A DNA stretch of 64,000 nt from Chloroflexota bacterium (GCA_016223085.1 JACRPS010000021.1:1-64000); one strand, 5' to 3'; positions 1-8,243 are shown, numbered from the stretch's first letter. The notes: generated by a model from the letters alone, not told the origin. Program-made: numbers and translations.

Positions 1-73
1 CGTTTGATGTACGTCTTCCGCTTTCAGTTGATTTTTCGGTATGATCGTCATGACTTGGTTCGGCTAGGTTGGT

Positions 74-391
74 GTGGTAACCAAACCCTACCCGTTCCAA
101 GTCCCTTGTCAAGTCCGTCTCAACTTTCGTGATTCACTGAGTTTGCCTTTTATACACGGTGATACGGGCAAAATAGTTCAGGACTCTACTCTTGGGTTAT
201 CGGAAGGTGTGAAAAAACAGGTAGATAGCTATGGTGGTGTCTACTTGCCAATTAACCTTAATGAACTTATTGAGAATGTGTATGTTACACCATTTGCTCC
301 TTTGTGGTTTTTGGAGTTAGTCGAAACAACTTTAGAACAACACAGTGTAATGGTAAATCCGATTTGTTCGAATAAAAAACCGCTTTGGTAG
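74..391 (+). CDS. Doubtful hypothetical ORF in AT-rich end
   Basis: A 105-codon open frame with no recognisable domain, signal peptide or membrane segment. It begins at GTG or ATG-type codons without a clear ribosome binding site. Its base composition is visibly richer in A and T than the rest of the window, so it may be transferred DNA, a decayed mobile-element passenger, or not a gene. It ends a few bases before the DUF2283-like tail at 393, which lacks its own beginning, as if foreign sequence had replaced the front of that gene. I do not recognise the protein and do not assign a function. Confidence 0.25.
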   Translation: MVTKPYPFQVPCQVRLNFRDSLSLPFIHGDTGKIVQDSTLGLSEGVKKQVDSYGGVYLPINLNELIENVYVTPFAPLWFLELVETTLEQHSVMVNPICSNKKPLW

Positions 392-392
392 G

Positions 393-518
393 TTGTACAT
401 CAACTACAAAAAGCCGAGCATTGCCACCGACAGCGAATTAACCGACGATGATGTGATCGTGCGTTACGACGGCGACGACATCATCGGTTTAACCGTGCTG
501 CACGCCAGCCGCCGCTAG
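393..518 (+). pseudogene. C-terminal remnant of a DUF2283-like small protein
   Basis: Reading from 393, about 41 codons encode a sequence beginning LYINYKKPSIATDSEL and ending in GLTVLHASRR before a TAG stop. This fits the tail of DUF2283 (YuzE-like) proteins, which share a Y-x-R/N start, an acidic DDDVIVRYD segment and a final G-x-x-x-L-x-A-S-R/K. The usual first 20 to 25 residues are absent: upstream in this frame there is AT-rich sequence without a good start codon. DUF2283 proteins are about 65 to 75 residues and often pair with DUF4258 partners. I read this as a truncated gene, but use of TTG at 393 as a start cannot be excluded. Confidence 0.55.
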
Positions 519-523
519 TGGTC

Positions 524-913
524 TCAGCGCGGTTCGGCGCAGCGCGAGAAGATGGCACGCGCTTCCTCATAATTAGCGGCAATATATGTCTTTTGCGCGG
601 CGGCCTGCATCGGGTAGACCCGCGTGAACACGTCATAAAACACCCGCACGAAGGCATTGCCGCCGACGATCACCATCACGCCATGATGCGGGTGCGGCTT
701 GCGCGAGAGGGTGCGAATCGCGCCCATGAACCCGCTGGGAAAGGTGCGGCTGTTGCGCACATCAAAAATCAGATTCACCCGGTAATCCACCTTGTCCATC
801 AGCATGTTGGATTCGCGCACGGCGGCATAAAAGTCGTCCAGACTCCATGTCCCCTCGTAGATGTTCAGCAGCACCTGTTTCGCCTCGTTTTCCCACAGAA
901 CACGGATTGCCAT
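524..913 (-). CDS. STAS/SpoIIAA-like hypothetical protein
   Basis: A 129-residue soluble protein with an alternating strand-helix pattern, starting MAIRVLWENEAKQVLLNIYE. The layout (a short strand pair, a helix around residues 25-38, a central strand LIFDVRNS near 50, then HHGVMVIVGGNAF near 78-90) resembles SpoIIAA-like/STAS-fold proteins common in Chloroflexota that measure or bind partner proteins. No signal peptide or membrane segment. It is a single-gene unit followed by the DUF2283 remnant on the other strand. The family assignment is by pattern only. The role could be regulatory, but nothing around it names a partner. Confidence 0.6.
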   Translation of the reverse strand: MAIRVLWENEAKQVLLNIYEGTWSLDDFYAAVRESNMLMDKVDYRVNLIFDVRNSRTFPSGFMGAIRTLSRKPHPHHGVMVIVGGNAFVRVFYDVFTRVYPMQAAAQKTYIAANYEEARAIFSRCAEPR

Positions 914-1096
914 ACAGCCCCTTGACTGCGCCGCCCTGGCGAATGATACCAGGTCGGCGAACTATTAAGCTGATACTATATTACTTTGGCTTTCGATTAT
1001 ATTGCTTGGACAATTCCTGAATACGTTCCGAAATTCCTGATAAAAATGTAAAAGGGCGGACCTTGATTAGCCTGCCCCGGTAAATATCGCCGTGCG

Positions 1097-1687
1097 CTAG
1101 GGTGAGAATGTAGGGGATGGCGTGAACGTCGGCCAGGGTGTCGCTGATGGTGTCAACGTTAATCCATTAAGACTCAATGGCGCATACGCAAGCTGCGACT
1201 CCCGCGCGTCGACGTAACTTTGTTCACTCTCCGGGACGATCTGATAACGCCACTCCTGGCCGTCGAACCAGGCTATGCTCAGGCGCACCCGCGTGTTAGC
1301 GGGAATCGTATCCCGAATGGTTTCAAGCGTGATATAGTCGTAACTGCTCTTTCCGATGCCATCAGCAAAAGCGGCGGTCGGTGTGGGCCAGGGAAGTGGA
1401 AGCGGCGTGGCTGTTACGAACACCGGAACAATGACCAATTTTGTCGGCACTGCCAAGAGGGCAATGCCGGCCCCAACGATGACCAGCATCACAGCCGCCC
1501 CGATAAAACGCGCATTGGGCGGCAAGTGCTCTAAGAAGGACTTCGGCTTGCGCTTGCGCTTGCGTTTTTCGGGTAGGTCGGCTTCTACGATGCGCATTAA
1601 CTCAGGCTTCGCGCCGGGTTCTCTGACCAGATCGGCTAAAGGAACAGCTTCGGCGTCTACTGGCAGATCAGGTTTATCCTCGGACAT
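1097..1687 (-). CDS. Single-pass membrane protein with Pro/Thr-rich segments
   Basis: A 196-residue protein. I start it at the ATG at 1687 (MSEDKPDLPVDAE), which has a GGAGAAGG ribosome site, rather than at the upstream TTG. An acidic cytoplasmic N-terminus of about 60 residues ends in a basic KRKRKRKPK run, followed by one hydrophobic helix at roughly residues 62-85. After that come the linker TATPLPLPWPTPT, a small globular part with SH3-like strands (TRVRLSIAWFDGQEWRYQI), and a Pro/Thr-rich tail ending in PTFTPSPTFSP. The basic run before the helix predicts an outside C-terminus. No enzymatic motif is seen. It is probably a surface-exposed anchoring or sensing protein. Confidence 0.7.
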   Translation of the reverse strand: MSEDKPDLPVDAEAVPLADLVREPGAKPELMRIVEADLPEKRKRKRKPKSFLEHLPPNARFIGAAVMLVIVGAGIALLAVPTKLVIVPVFVTATPLPLPWPTPTAAFADGIGKSSYDYITLETIRDTIPANTRVRLSIAWFDGQEWRYQIVPESEQSYVDARESQLAYAPLSLNGLTLTPSATPWPTFTPSPTFSP

Positions 1688-1867
1688 AACCAACCCCTTC
1701 TCCTCCGCCGGATGGATAGTTTTATAATACAGCAATTCCTAACAGGAGGATTGTGCCGTCAGGCAAACGTGGGGAAACAGGACGTCAGGGATAGAGATTG
1801 GGGTAACAGGATGATAGTTTGCTGCCGCATCTATTAAAACGATCAACAAGCCATTTTGGGTTCTGTA

Positions 1868-1894
1868 TAGGGACATGGCGGCGCCATGTCCCTA
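1868..1894. repeat. GTAGGG-family palindrome, copy 1
   Basis: Perfect inverted repeat with 12-bp arms (TAGGGACATGGC and its complement) around a 3-base centre at 1880-1882. It lies downstream of the LLM oxidoreductase end at 1911 and upstream of the membrane-protein gene. It shares the TAGGG(A/G)C...CCCTA ends with nine other palindromes in the window. Confidence 0.85.
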
Positions 1895-1910
1895 CAAGTT
1901 TTAGAGAAAT

Positions 1911-2774
1911 TTATCCAATTGCTGCCTTAAACTGGCGGATGAGTTCGATGTGCTGCTGCGGCGACTCCAGCCCGGCGTTCATCGTGTTAAAACACAGGTG
2001 CGACACGCCGGCGCCGCGCCAGCGTTCCACTTCCTGCGCCCATTCACCCGGCGGCGTGCTGCGCAGGCTGACGCGCACGTCAATGCCAAACGCTGCCGGG
2101 TCGCGCCCGGCGTCGGAGACGTAGCCGCGCAGTGTATCCACCTGCGGCCTGAGTTTCTCGTACACCATACCCGAGGCAATCCAGCCGTCGGCCAGCCGCG
2201 CAATCCGGCGCAGAGCTGGGTCGGCGTGGCCACCAAACCACAGCGGAATTGGCTGCTGCACCGGTAGGGGGTTAATACCGGCATCGGAAATGGTGTGATA
2301 TTCGCCCTTGAACGTCACCAGCGGCCTGGTCCACAGTTCGCGCAGCAGCGCCGCCTGCTCCTCCATCCGCCTGCCCCGTGTGTGGAAATCCTCGTTCAGC
2401 GCCTCGTATTCCACCGCGTTCCAGCCCAGTCCCACGCCCAACCGCAGCCGCCCGCCGGAGAGCACATCCAGTTCGGCAGCCTGCTTGGCGACCAGCGCCG
2501 TCTGCCGCTGCGGCAGAATCAGGATGCCGGTCACCAATTCCAGCCGCCGGGTCAGTGCCGCCAAATAGGCGAATAAAACAAACGGCTCGTGGAACGTTTC
2601 GCGGAAGGTATACGGCCCGGTCCAGCCGCCGGGCCGGTCGGGGTTCGCGCCGAGGACGTGATCGTAGGCCAGCAGGTAGTCATAGCCCAGGTCTTCGGCG
2701 GCCTGCGCGTACTCGCGGATAACGACCGGGTCGCTGCCGATTTCGGTTTGCGGGAACACTACGCCCAGTTTCAT
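1911..2774 (-). CDS. LLM-class F420/FMN-dependent oxidoreductase
   Basis: A 287-residue TIM-barrel protein of the bacterial-luciferase-like monooxygenase family, starting MKLGVVFPQTEIGSDP. Family features visible are LGYDYLLAYDHVLG (about 29-42), TRRLELVTGILILPQRQT (about 75-92), the SGGRLRLGVGLGWNAVEYEA turn (about 106-125) and PLWFGGHADPALRRIARLADGW near 178-199. Length and order match the TIGR03619-type F420-dependent group, although the cofactor cannot be decided from sequence alone. The gene overlaps the stop of the upstream glycosyltransferase by four bases (ATGA), so the two are probably translationally coupled. The substrate is unknown; coupling to a glycosyltransferase is unusual. 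Confidence 0.88.
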   Translation of the reverse strand: MKLGVVFPQTEIGSDPVVIREYAQAAEDLGYDYLLAYDHVLGANPDRPGGWTGPYTFRETFHEPFVLFAYLAALTRRLELVTGILILPQRQTALVAKQAAELDVLSGGRLRLGVGLGWNAVEYEALNEDFHTRGRRMEEQAALLRELWTRPLVTFKGEYHTISDAGINPLPVQQPIPLWFGGHADPALRRIARLADGWIASGMVYEKLRPQVDTLRGYVSDAGRDPAAFGIDVRVSLRSTPPGEWAQEVERWRGAGVSHLCFNTMNAGLESPQQHIELIRQFKAAIG

Positions 2775-4213
2775 GGTTGCGCCGCCTGATGTTCAAGCTG
2801 CCAGCGGTCACGGATGCTCCAGAAGGCGACCAGCCCGAAGGAGAAGCTGTACACACCCATGTACGGCGCGATAGCCGCGTTCTGCGTTTGCAGCGCCAGC
2901 CAAGTGCCCCACAGCGCGTAGACGGCCAGCAGCAGTTCAATCCAGATGTTGCGGTCTTTTCGCAGCGCGTAGCTGCTTTTCTGCCAGCCACGCCCGAACT
3001 TCGGCGTGCGGCGAAATTCGCTCTTATGGCGCAGCAGGCCGCTGACGACGGCGCGCGTGTTGTTCCAGGCAATGCCCGTGCCGAGCGCGATCAAAATCGG
3101 GAACGCCAGCAGCCGGTGTTTCCAATCGTGGTACAGCGCCTGCTGGCTGACGGCATACATGATGGGCGGGCCAAGTCCGATCAACCCCAGTAGCCCCAGT
3201 GGTACGTCGTCCAGACCATGCCAGATGAGCAGCGGCGGCGTGAGCAGCAGCAGCCCGACCATCATCGGATGCGGCATGTACTGGCACAGATGCAGCGTCG
3301 CCATCAACCGCTGCACCAGCGAATGGTTCGAGCGCCACAGCGGGGCGAGGGTATACGTCAGGGTTTGTGTGCTGCCCTTCGCCCAGCGTGCCTGCTGCTG
3401 TTTGTAAGCGGCGATCTGCGGCGGCAGTTCCGCCGGCACGACCACATCGGGCAGGTACAGGAAGTGCCAGCCGCATAACTGCGCCCGGTAGCTGAGGTCC
3501 AAATCCTCGGTGAGCGTCAGGTCGCGCCAGCCGCCCGCGTCACGAATACACTGCGCCCGCCACACGCCGCCGCTGCCGTTGAAGCTCATCAGCAAACCGG
3601 CGCGGCTACGGGCGGTCTGTTCCACCACAAAGTGACTGTCCAGCGCCAGCGTTTGTCCCCATGTCAGCAGATTGCTGAACGGGTTAAGATGCCCCCAGCG
3701 GGTTTGTACCATGCCCAGCTTCGGGTCGGCCACCAGAAACGGCACGGTGCGCCGCAGGAAATCCGGCGGGGGCACGAAGTCCGCGTCCAGCACCACGACC
3801 AGTTCCGCATCAGTCAGAGTCAGACCATACGCCAAAGCACCGGCCTTAAAGCCGGTGCGGTTGTCGCGGCGGATGTGCTGGATGTTCACCCCCTGCGCCT
3901 GTAATCGAGCGATACAGGTGGCAGCGATGGCAGTCGTTTCATCGGTTGAGTCGTCCAGAAGCTGGATGGTCAGCCGGTCGCGCGGGTAATCCAGCGCGGC
4001 AACCGACTTCAGCAGCCGTTCGACGACGTGGCGTTCGTTATAAATCGGAAGCTGCACCACCACCGTCGGCCACTGGTCAACCGGGGGAATCGTGATGCGC
4101 TGGTGGCGATACCGCCAGTAGATGAATAAAAGGACAATGGCGCTGCCAGCGTACAGCGTCAGTAGAACAGCACAGATCACGTAGAGAGAAATCAGTACCG
4201 TTATGATTACCAT
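2771..4213 (-). CDS. Processive family 2 glycosyltransferase (cellulose/mannan synthase-like)
   Basis: A 480-residue membrane glycosyltransferase. I chose the ATG at 4213 (MVIITVLISLYVICAVL) because it opens directly with the first membrane helix; the longer frame begins with TTG. After the helix comes a GT-A domain with DDSTD (87-91), DAD (143-145), TED (235-237) and QQQARW (272-277), the D, DxD, TED, QxxRW set of processive GT2 enzymes such as cellulose synthase, glucomannan synthase and ceramide glucosyltransferase relatives. Three or four more membrane helices follow toward the C-terminus. It likely polymerises or transfers hexose at the inner face of the membrane. It shares an ATGA overlap with the LLM oxidoreductase downstream. 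Confidence 0.88.
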   Translation of the reverse strand: MVIITVLISLYVICAVLLTLYAGSAIVLLFIYWRYRHQRITIPPVDQWPTVVVQLPIYNERHVVERLLKSVAALDYPRDRLTIQLLDDSTDETTAIAATCIARLQAQGVNIQHIRRDNRTGFKAGALAYGLTLTDAELVVVLDADFVPPPDFLRRTVPFLVADPKLGMVQTRWGHLNPFSNLLTWGQTLALDSHFVVEQTARSRAGLLMSFNGSGGVWRAQCIRDAGGWRDLTLTEDLDLSYRAQLCGWHFLYLPDVVVPAELPPQIAAYKQQQARWAKGSTQTLTYTLAPLWRSNHSLVQRLMATLHLCQYMPHPMMVGLLLLTPPLLIWHGLDDVPLGLLGLIGLGPPIMYAVSQQALYHDWKHRLLAFPILIALGTGIAWNNTRAVVSGLLRHKSEFRRTPKFGRGWQKSSYALRKDRNIWIELLLAVYALWGTWLALQTQNAAIAPYMGVYSFSFGLVAFWSIRDRWQLEHQAAQP

Positions 4214-4403
4214 TCCGCAGAGTTTAGCGAGAGAACAATGGACTGGCAAGAGCCAAGATAATGTGCTACAAAAACTTACACAATTCAAATATTCGTGTAA
4301 GGCTTACCGAAAAGATGAATTGTACAGGCAGCAGCGTTTTGCGTAAGGATGAACCAACGATTTTCCCTACAGACCTTGTGCCTGCTCAATCGGTCCCAAC
4401 CGA

Positions 4404-5552
4404 TCACCATTCGGCTGCTGCCCCGTCGTCCAGCCGCCAAACCGGGTTGCGCCAGCGATGGCCGACCTGCGCCGCCGCGCGCACGGCCTCCTCGTTAACC
4501 GTGATACCCAAGCCAGGCGCATCCGGCAGGCGCACGCAGCCGTCGTGATACTCAAACACAGTCGGGTCGGCCAGATAGTCGAGCAGGTCATTACCCTGGT
4601 TATAGTGAATTTTCAGGCTTTGCTCCTGAATGAAGGCGTTGCGGGCGACGCCATCCACCTGCAAGCAGGCCGCCAGCGCGATTGGCCCCAGTGGGCAGTG
4701 CGGCGCCAGCGCCACGTCGTAGGCTTCGGCCATCGCGGCGATGCGCACGACTTCGGATATGCCGCCCGCATGAGACACATCCGGCTGGATGATGTCCACT
4801 ACACCGTCATGTAGCAGCGCCTTAAAATCCCAGCGCGAATACATCCGTTCGCCGGTGGCTATCGGTGTGGACGTGTGCGCGGCGATTTCGCGCAGCGCGT
4901 CGTTGTGTTCCGGCAGCACCGGTTCTTCGATAAACATCAGGTGATACGGTTCGAGTTCCCGCGCAAGAACCTTCGCCATCGGCTTGGCTACCCGCCCGTG
5001 AAAATCAACGGCGATGCCAAAATCCGACCCGACCGCCTCGCGCACGGCGGCGACGCGGGCAACGGCGGCTTCCACCTTATCGAACGTCTCGATATAGTGC
5101 ATTTCGGCAGTGGCGTTCATCTTCACGGCAGTGAAACCCAGCGCCTTCTTTTCAACCGCTTCCAGCGCCACTTCGACCGGACGGTCGCCGCCCACCCATG
5201 AATAAACGCGGATGCGGTCGCGCACCGGCCCGCCGAGCAGGCTGTACACCGGCGCGCCGTGCCACTTGCCCTTGATGTCCCACAGCGCCTGATTGATGCC
5301 GGCCAGCGCGCTCATCATCACCGCGCCGCCGCGATAAAACCGGGCGCGGTACAGCGTTTGCCAGATGTCCTCCACCCGGCGTGGGTCGCAGCCGATCAGG
5401 TAGTCGTCCATCTCGCGTACGGCAGCCGCGACCGTTTCAGCGTGGCCTTCGACAATCGGTTCACCCCAGCCGTCGAGACCGTCGTCCGTCGTTACCTTCA
5501 CAAACAGCCAGCGCGGCGGCACGGTGAGCAGTTCGATCTGCGTGATTTTCAT
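4404..5552 (-). CDS. dgoD: D-galactonate dehydratase
   Basis: A 382-residue enolase-superfamily enzyme, started at the ATG at 5552 (MKITQIELLTVPPRW). Metal and catalytic residues of the mandelate-racemase-type barrel are visible: VDFHGRV with D183 and H185, MFIEEPV with E209, GERMYSRWDF with E235, and the general base region LAPHCPLGP with H285. The VDFHGRV and PHCPLGPIALAACLQVD segments are characteristic of DgoD, which dehydrates D-galactonate to 2-dehydro-3-deoxy-D-galactonate in the cytoplasm. It follows the aldo/keto reductase by 63 bases on the same strand. The kinase and aldolase needed to finish the pathway are not adjacent but have candidates in the sugar-acid island from 25919. Confidence 0.9.
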   Translation of the reverse strand: MKITQIELLTVPPRWLFVKVTTDDGLDGWGEPIVEGHAETVAAAVREMDDYLIGCDPRRVEDIWQTLYRARFYRGGAVMMSALAGINQALWDIKGKWHGAPVYSLLGGPVRDRIRVYSWVGGDRPVEVALEAVEKKALGFTAVKMNATAEMHYIETFDKVEAAVARVAAVREAVGSDFGIAVDFHGRVAKPMAKVLARELEPYHLMFIEEPVLPEHNDALREIAAHTSTPIATGERMYSRWDFKALLHDGVVDIIQPDVSHAGGISEVVRIAAMAEAYDVALAPHCPLGPIALAACLQVDGVARNAFIQEQSLKIHYNQGNDLLDYLADPTVFEYHDGCVRLPDAPGLGITVNEEAVRAAAQVGHRWRNPVWRLDDGAAAEW

Positions 5553-5615
5553 GGCGAGAATCTCAATTTTTCTGGTGTGGTTATAAGGGCGCACCGCCCT
5601 GTGCCCAACAAGCCT

Positions 5616-6572
5616 CTATCCATTTTCCCGCAGGAAGGCGTCAATCTGCGCCAGGTCACCTTCCGTCAGCGAGAAATCTGCCGCGTGGATGAAGTCGTCC
5701 ACCTGGTCAGGCCGCCGCGCCCCGACAATCGCGCCGGTTACTGCCGGGTGGCGCAGTGTCCAGGCAATCGCCACCTCCGCCGTTGTGCGCCCGTGCCGCC
5801 GCGCGATTTCGCCCATCACCTCGGCCAGCTTTAGATTGCGCGACAGGCGCGGCTCCTGAAAGTTCTCGTCCCGGCGCCGCCAGTCATCCGACGCCATGCT
5901 GGCGACACGCTCTTTGGTCATCCTGCCGGTCAGCAGGCCGGACTGCATCGGGGAATAGACGATGACGCCGATGTTATGCTGCTGGCAGTACGGCAGGATT
6001 TCGGCTTCGATACCGCGCCGGATGGCCGAATAGGGCGGCTGGAGCGAGGTGATCGGCGCAATCGCCTGGGCGCGCTGCATCTGGCGCACGTCAAAGTTCG
6101 ATACGCCAATCCAGCGCACCTTGCCCTGCCGCTGCAGGTCCGCCAGTGCCTGCCAGCCTTCTTCAATATCGGCGTCCGGGTTCGGCCAGTGAATTTGATA
6201 CAGGTCAATCACGTCCACCTGCAGGCGGCGCAGGCTGTCCTCAATTTCCTTCATGATTGAGTCGCGCTTGAGGCTGCCATAGACTTTACCTTCATCGTCC
6301 CAACGCCGTTCGCATTTGGTGAAGATGTATGGCCTGTTTGCCAGTCCCTTGACGGCCTTCGCCACCACTTCTTCGGAATGGCCCAGGCCGTAGACAGCGG
6401 CAGTGTCAATCCAGTTGATGCCCAGTTCAAGCGCGCGGTGAATCGTCCGAATCGAGTCGTCGTCATCCTGCGGCCCCCAGCCAAAAGCCCAGCCGCCCCC
6501 GCCAATCGCCCAGGCCCCATAGCCAATTGGCGTAATCAGTAAATCGCTGTTGCCCAGCCGTCGCTTTTCCAT
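5616..6572 (-). CDS. Aldo/keto reductase
   Basis: A 318-residue (alpha/beta)8 oxidoreductase. The ATG at 6572 has an ideal GGAGGA site seven bases upstream. The catalytic tetrad regions are recognisable: WIDTAAVYGLGHSEE (Asp and Tyr), YIFTKCERRW (Lys) and DVIDLYQIHWPNP (His). The C-terminal NADPH-binding loop is GAIVGARRPDQVDD. It resembles the general AKR family that reduces sugar aldehydes or oxidises aldoses (for example L-fucose or galactose dehydrogenase-like members). Position directly upstream of dgoD makes a role in forming or recycling galactose-derived intermediates plausible, but that is inference. Confidence 0.88.
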   Translation of the reverse strand: MEKRRLGNSDLLITPIGYGAWAIGGGGWAFGWGPQDDDDSIRTIHRALELGINWIDTAAVYGLGHSEEVVAKAVKGLANRPYIFTKCERRWDDEGKVYGSLKRDSIMKEIEDSLRRLQVDVIDLYQIHWPNPDADIEEGWQALADLQRQGKVRWIGVSNFDVRQMQRAQAIAPITSLQPPYSAIRRGIEAEILPYCQQHNIGVIVYSPMQSGLLTGRMTKERVASMASDDWRRRDENFQEPRLSRNLKLAEVMGEIARRHGRTTAEVAIAWTLRHPAVTGAIVGARRPDQVDDFIHAADFSLTEGDLAQIDAFLRENG

Positions 6573-6595
6573 ATGTTTTCCTCCACCAGGTCGGT

Positions 6596-6623
6596 GTAGG
6601 GACACGATATATCGTGTCCCTAC
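6596..6623. repeat. GTAGGG-family palindrome, copy 2
   Basis: Perfect 28-bp palindrome with left half GTAGGGACACGATA. It is located 23 bases upstream of the aldo/keto reductase start and is identical to the copy at 33032-33059, more than 26 kb away. Confidence 0.9.
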
Positions 6624-6805
6624 CCAGGTTGTGTTCGTTACATCCGCTTATTATGCCGCGCCACCGCCCGCGATGCTGTAAGACCAATATAGGAATGGTT
6701 GCAGCCGCCGCCCGACAATGTTATCATGAACGAACAAATGGTCTAGGTTTTCAGCGATTGGCCGTTCGCTTTTTGTCGCTACCGGTCAACGGTTGAATTC
6801 TAGCT

Positions 6806-6833
6806 GGCGACTAACGACTGATGACTAACAACT
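6806..6833. repeat. Degenerate heptamer tandem array
   Basis: Four 7-bp units: GGCGACT, AACGACT, GATGACT, AACAACT. The complementary strand reads as AGTyrty-like heptamers, matching the array at 32987-33014. Both arrays lie just before a GTAGGG palindrome. Confidence 0.6.
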
Positions 6834-6863
6834 TATGGATGACCGAAAACAGATTCATAGAAT

Positions 6864-6892
6864 GTAGGGGCGAACCGGCGGTTCGCCCCTAC
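6864..6892. repeat. GTAGGG-family palindrome, copy 3
   Basis: Inverted repeat with perfect 13-bp arms (GTAGGGGCGAACC) around GGC. Located about 50 bases upstream of the terpene-cyclase-fold gene. Confidence 0.9.
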
Positions 6893-6943
6893 GAAAAATC
6901 TATTTATCGGTTTTCATTTAACCATTAGAATGGAGGTGTGGCA

Positions 6944-7774
6944 GTGGAGGTTGACTTCAAAAAAGCGCGCGATTTTGTTTACAGCAACGGCGCGCTGTGG
7001 GAACGGACACTGTTTGGTTTTCTGTTTGAAGACCGGGCGCTGGCGCAGCTTCATCAGGCGCTGCTGGCGCACAAAAATGCTGACGGCGGCTGGGGGCACG
7101 CGCTGGAACACGACGTGCGCACGCCGGATTCAAATCCGGTGGCGCTGGAATTTTTATTGACGGTGCAACGCATTACCGAGTTCCCGATTGGCGACCTGCT
7201 GGGAGGCACAGCCACCTGGCTGGAAGCCAACCGCAACGAGGACGGTTCGCTGAAGTCACCCGCCAGCCTGTTTGATTATCCACACGCACCCTGGTGGGAC
7301 GAACTGGGCGTCGCGCCGCCGGCGGATTCCATCGTTGGCAACCTGTCCCGCCTCAAACAGTCCACGCCGTCGCTGGATGAAACGACGGCGCAGTGGGTGA
7401 TGAACTATCTGACGCCGGAAAAAATCCGCGCCAACGAATGGCTGTTTAGGGTCTACCACGCCCATGATTATTTCTTCGGCGTGAAGGATTTTCCTGATCT
7501 GGAGATGTACCGCGCGGCGACCATCCAGAACATCGCTGACTGCGCCGCGAAAATGCCGGAGAAGCAGTATTACGTGCTGCTGCAATTTGCGCCCGCGCCG
7601 GACACGTTTGTGGCGCAGGCCGTGCCGCCTGCATTGGTTGAACGCAGCCTGGATTATGTGGCTGCCACCCAGCGCGACGATGGCGGCTGGAGCGACGAGC
7701 ACGGTCTGCCACAGTGGTTCCCCTGGGTAACGATCACTAATCTGCTGGCGCTGCGGAATTACGGTCGTATCTAA
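6944..7774 (+). CDS. Prenyltransferase/squalene-cyclase-fold protein
   Basis: A 276-residue soluble helical protein. I prefer the GTG at 6944 over the GTG at 6938 because the GGAGGT site at 6932-6937 then has a normal spacing. Two QW-like repeats are visible, KNADGGWGHALEHD near residue 45 and QRDDGGWSDEHGLP near residue 245, the hallmark of the alpha/alpha-barrel found in squalene-hopene cyclases and prenyltransferase beta subunits. It has no DxDD protonation motif and is less than half the length of a real triterpene cyclase, so cyclase activity is unlikely. It stands alone between a palindrome and the cold-shock gene. Function unknown. Confidence 0.7.
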   Translation: MEVDFKKARDFVYSNGALWERTLFGFLFEDRALAQLHQALLAHKNADGGWGHALEHDVRTPDSNPVALEFLLTVQRITEFPIGDLLGGTATWLEANRNEDGSLKSPASLFDYPHAPWWDELGVAPPADSIVGNLSRLKQSTPSLDETTAQWVMNYLTPEKIRANEWLFRVYHAHDYFFGVKDFPDLEMYRAATIQNIADCAAKMPEKQYYVLLQFAPAPDTFVAQAVPPALVERSLDYVAATQRDDGGWSDEHGLPQWFPWVTITNLLALRNYGRI

Positions 7775-7815
7775 CGGTTTGGCCGCTTTCGTTACAGGTT
7801 TTTTACAGGGGTTGC

Positions 7816-7845
7816 TTGACAATTTTTGCCATTCTCCTCTACACT
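7816..7845 (+). promoter_or_regulatory. Promoter of the cold-shock gene
   Basis: TTGACA at 7816-7821 and TACACT at 7840-7845 with an 18-base spacer. It would give a leader of about 90 bases before the cold-shock ATG, as is usual for cold-inducible csp mRNAs. Confidence 0.55.
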
Positions 7846-7943
7846 CTACTGCTGTAGCCCAACGACACAACTGAACCTTGCTCTACGGCGACTTTGGATG
7901 TGACGGGGCTTGTTCGCTTTTTTTAGTCAGGAGTTTTGCACGT

Positions 7944-8156
7944 ATGTCTCAACGGATTAAGGGTGTGGTGAAGTGGTTCAGCCCGGAAAAGGGGTACGGG
8001 TTCATCACGCCGGAAAGCGGTCCGCCGGATATTTTTGTCCACTACAGCGCGATCCAGGGAGCGGGCTACAAGTCTCTGGATGAAGGAGCAAAAGTTGAGT
8101 TTGAAGTAGTAGAAGGTCCGAAAGGAAAACAGGCGAGCACCGTCACCCGAATCTAA
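7944..8156 (+). CDS. Cold-shock domain protein (CspA family)
   Basis: A 70-residue single-domain OB-fold nucleic-acid-binding protein starting [17 protein letters not shown]. Both RNA-binding motifs are present: RNP1 KGYGFI at 16-21 and RNP2 IFVHY at 30-34, with the conserved K10-W11-F12. It acts as an RNA chaperone that melts mRNA structure in the cytoplasm. The start is fixed by the CAGGAG site at about 7928-7933. It is monocistronic, with a strong hairpin terminator 25 bases behind the stop and a promoter about 100 bases upstream. Length and sequence are fully typical. Confidence 0.97.
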   Translation: MSQRIKGVVKWFSPEKGYGFITPESGPPDIFVHYSAIQGAGYKSLDEGAKVEFEVVEGPKGKQASTVTRI

Positions 8157-8181
8157 TTTTTTACTCGTCACTGCCAATAGT

Positions 8182-8216
8182 GGGCCGGCCTGATCGCAGA
8201 CCGGCCCTTATTTTTT
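8182..8216 (+). terminator. Intrinsic terminator after the cold-shock gene
   Basis: Stem GGGCCGG.C / G.CCGGCCC with loop TGATCGCA, followed by TTATTTTTT. Good rho-independent terminator for the csp transcript. Confidence 0.85.
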
Positions 8217-8243
8217 GGCTCCACCTTCGCACCCTTAATCCAG

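Larger units (their letters stand above)
6624..6943. other. Intergenic region with heptamer array
   Basis: A stretch of 320 bases between two divergently oriented genes. It holds no convincing coding frame. It contains four degenerate 7-bp units at 6806-6833 and a palindrome at 6864-6892. No consensus promoter was found. Confidence 0.6.

Noticed and set aside
6596-6623. Palindromes as a CRISPR array or as IS ends
   Set aside because: Single dispersed copies without regular spacers, cas genes or a transposase; they are treated as a dispersed hairpin family.
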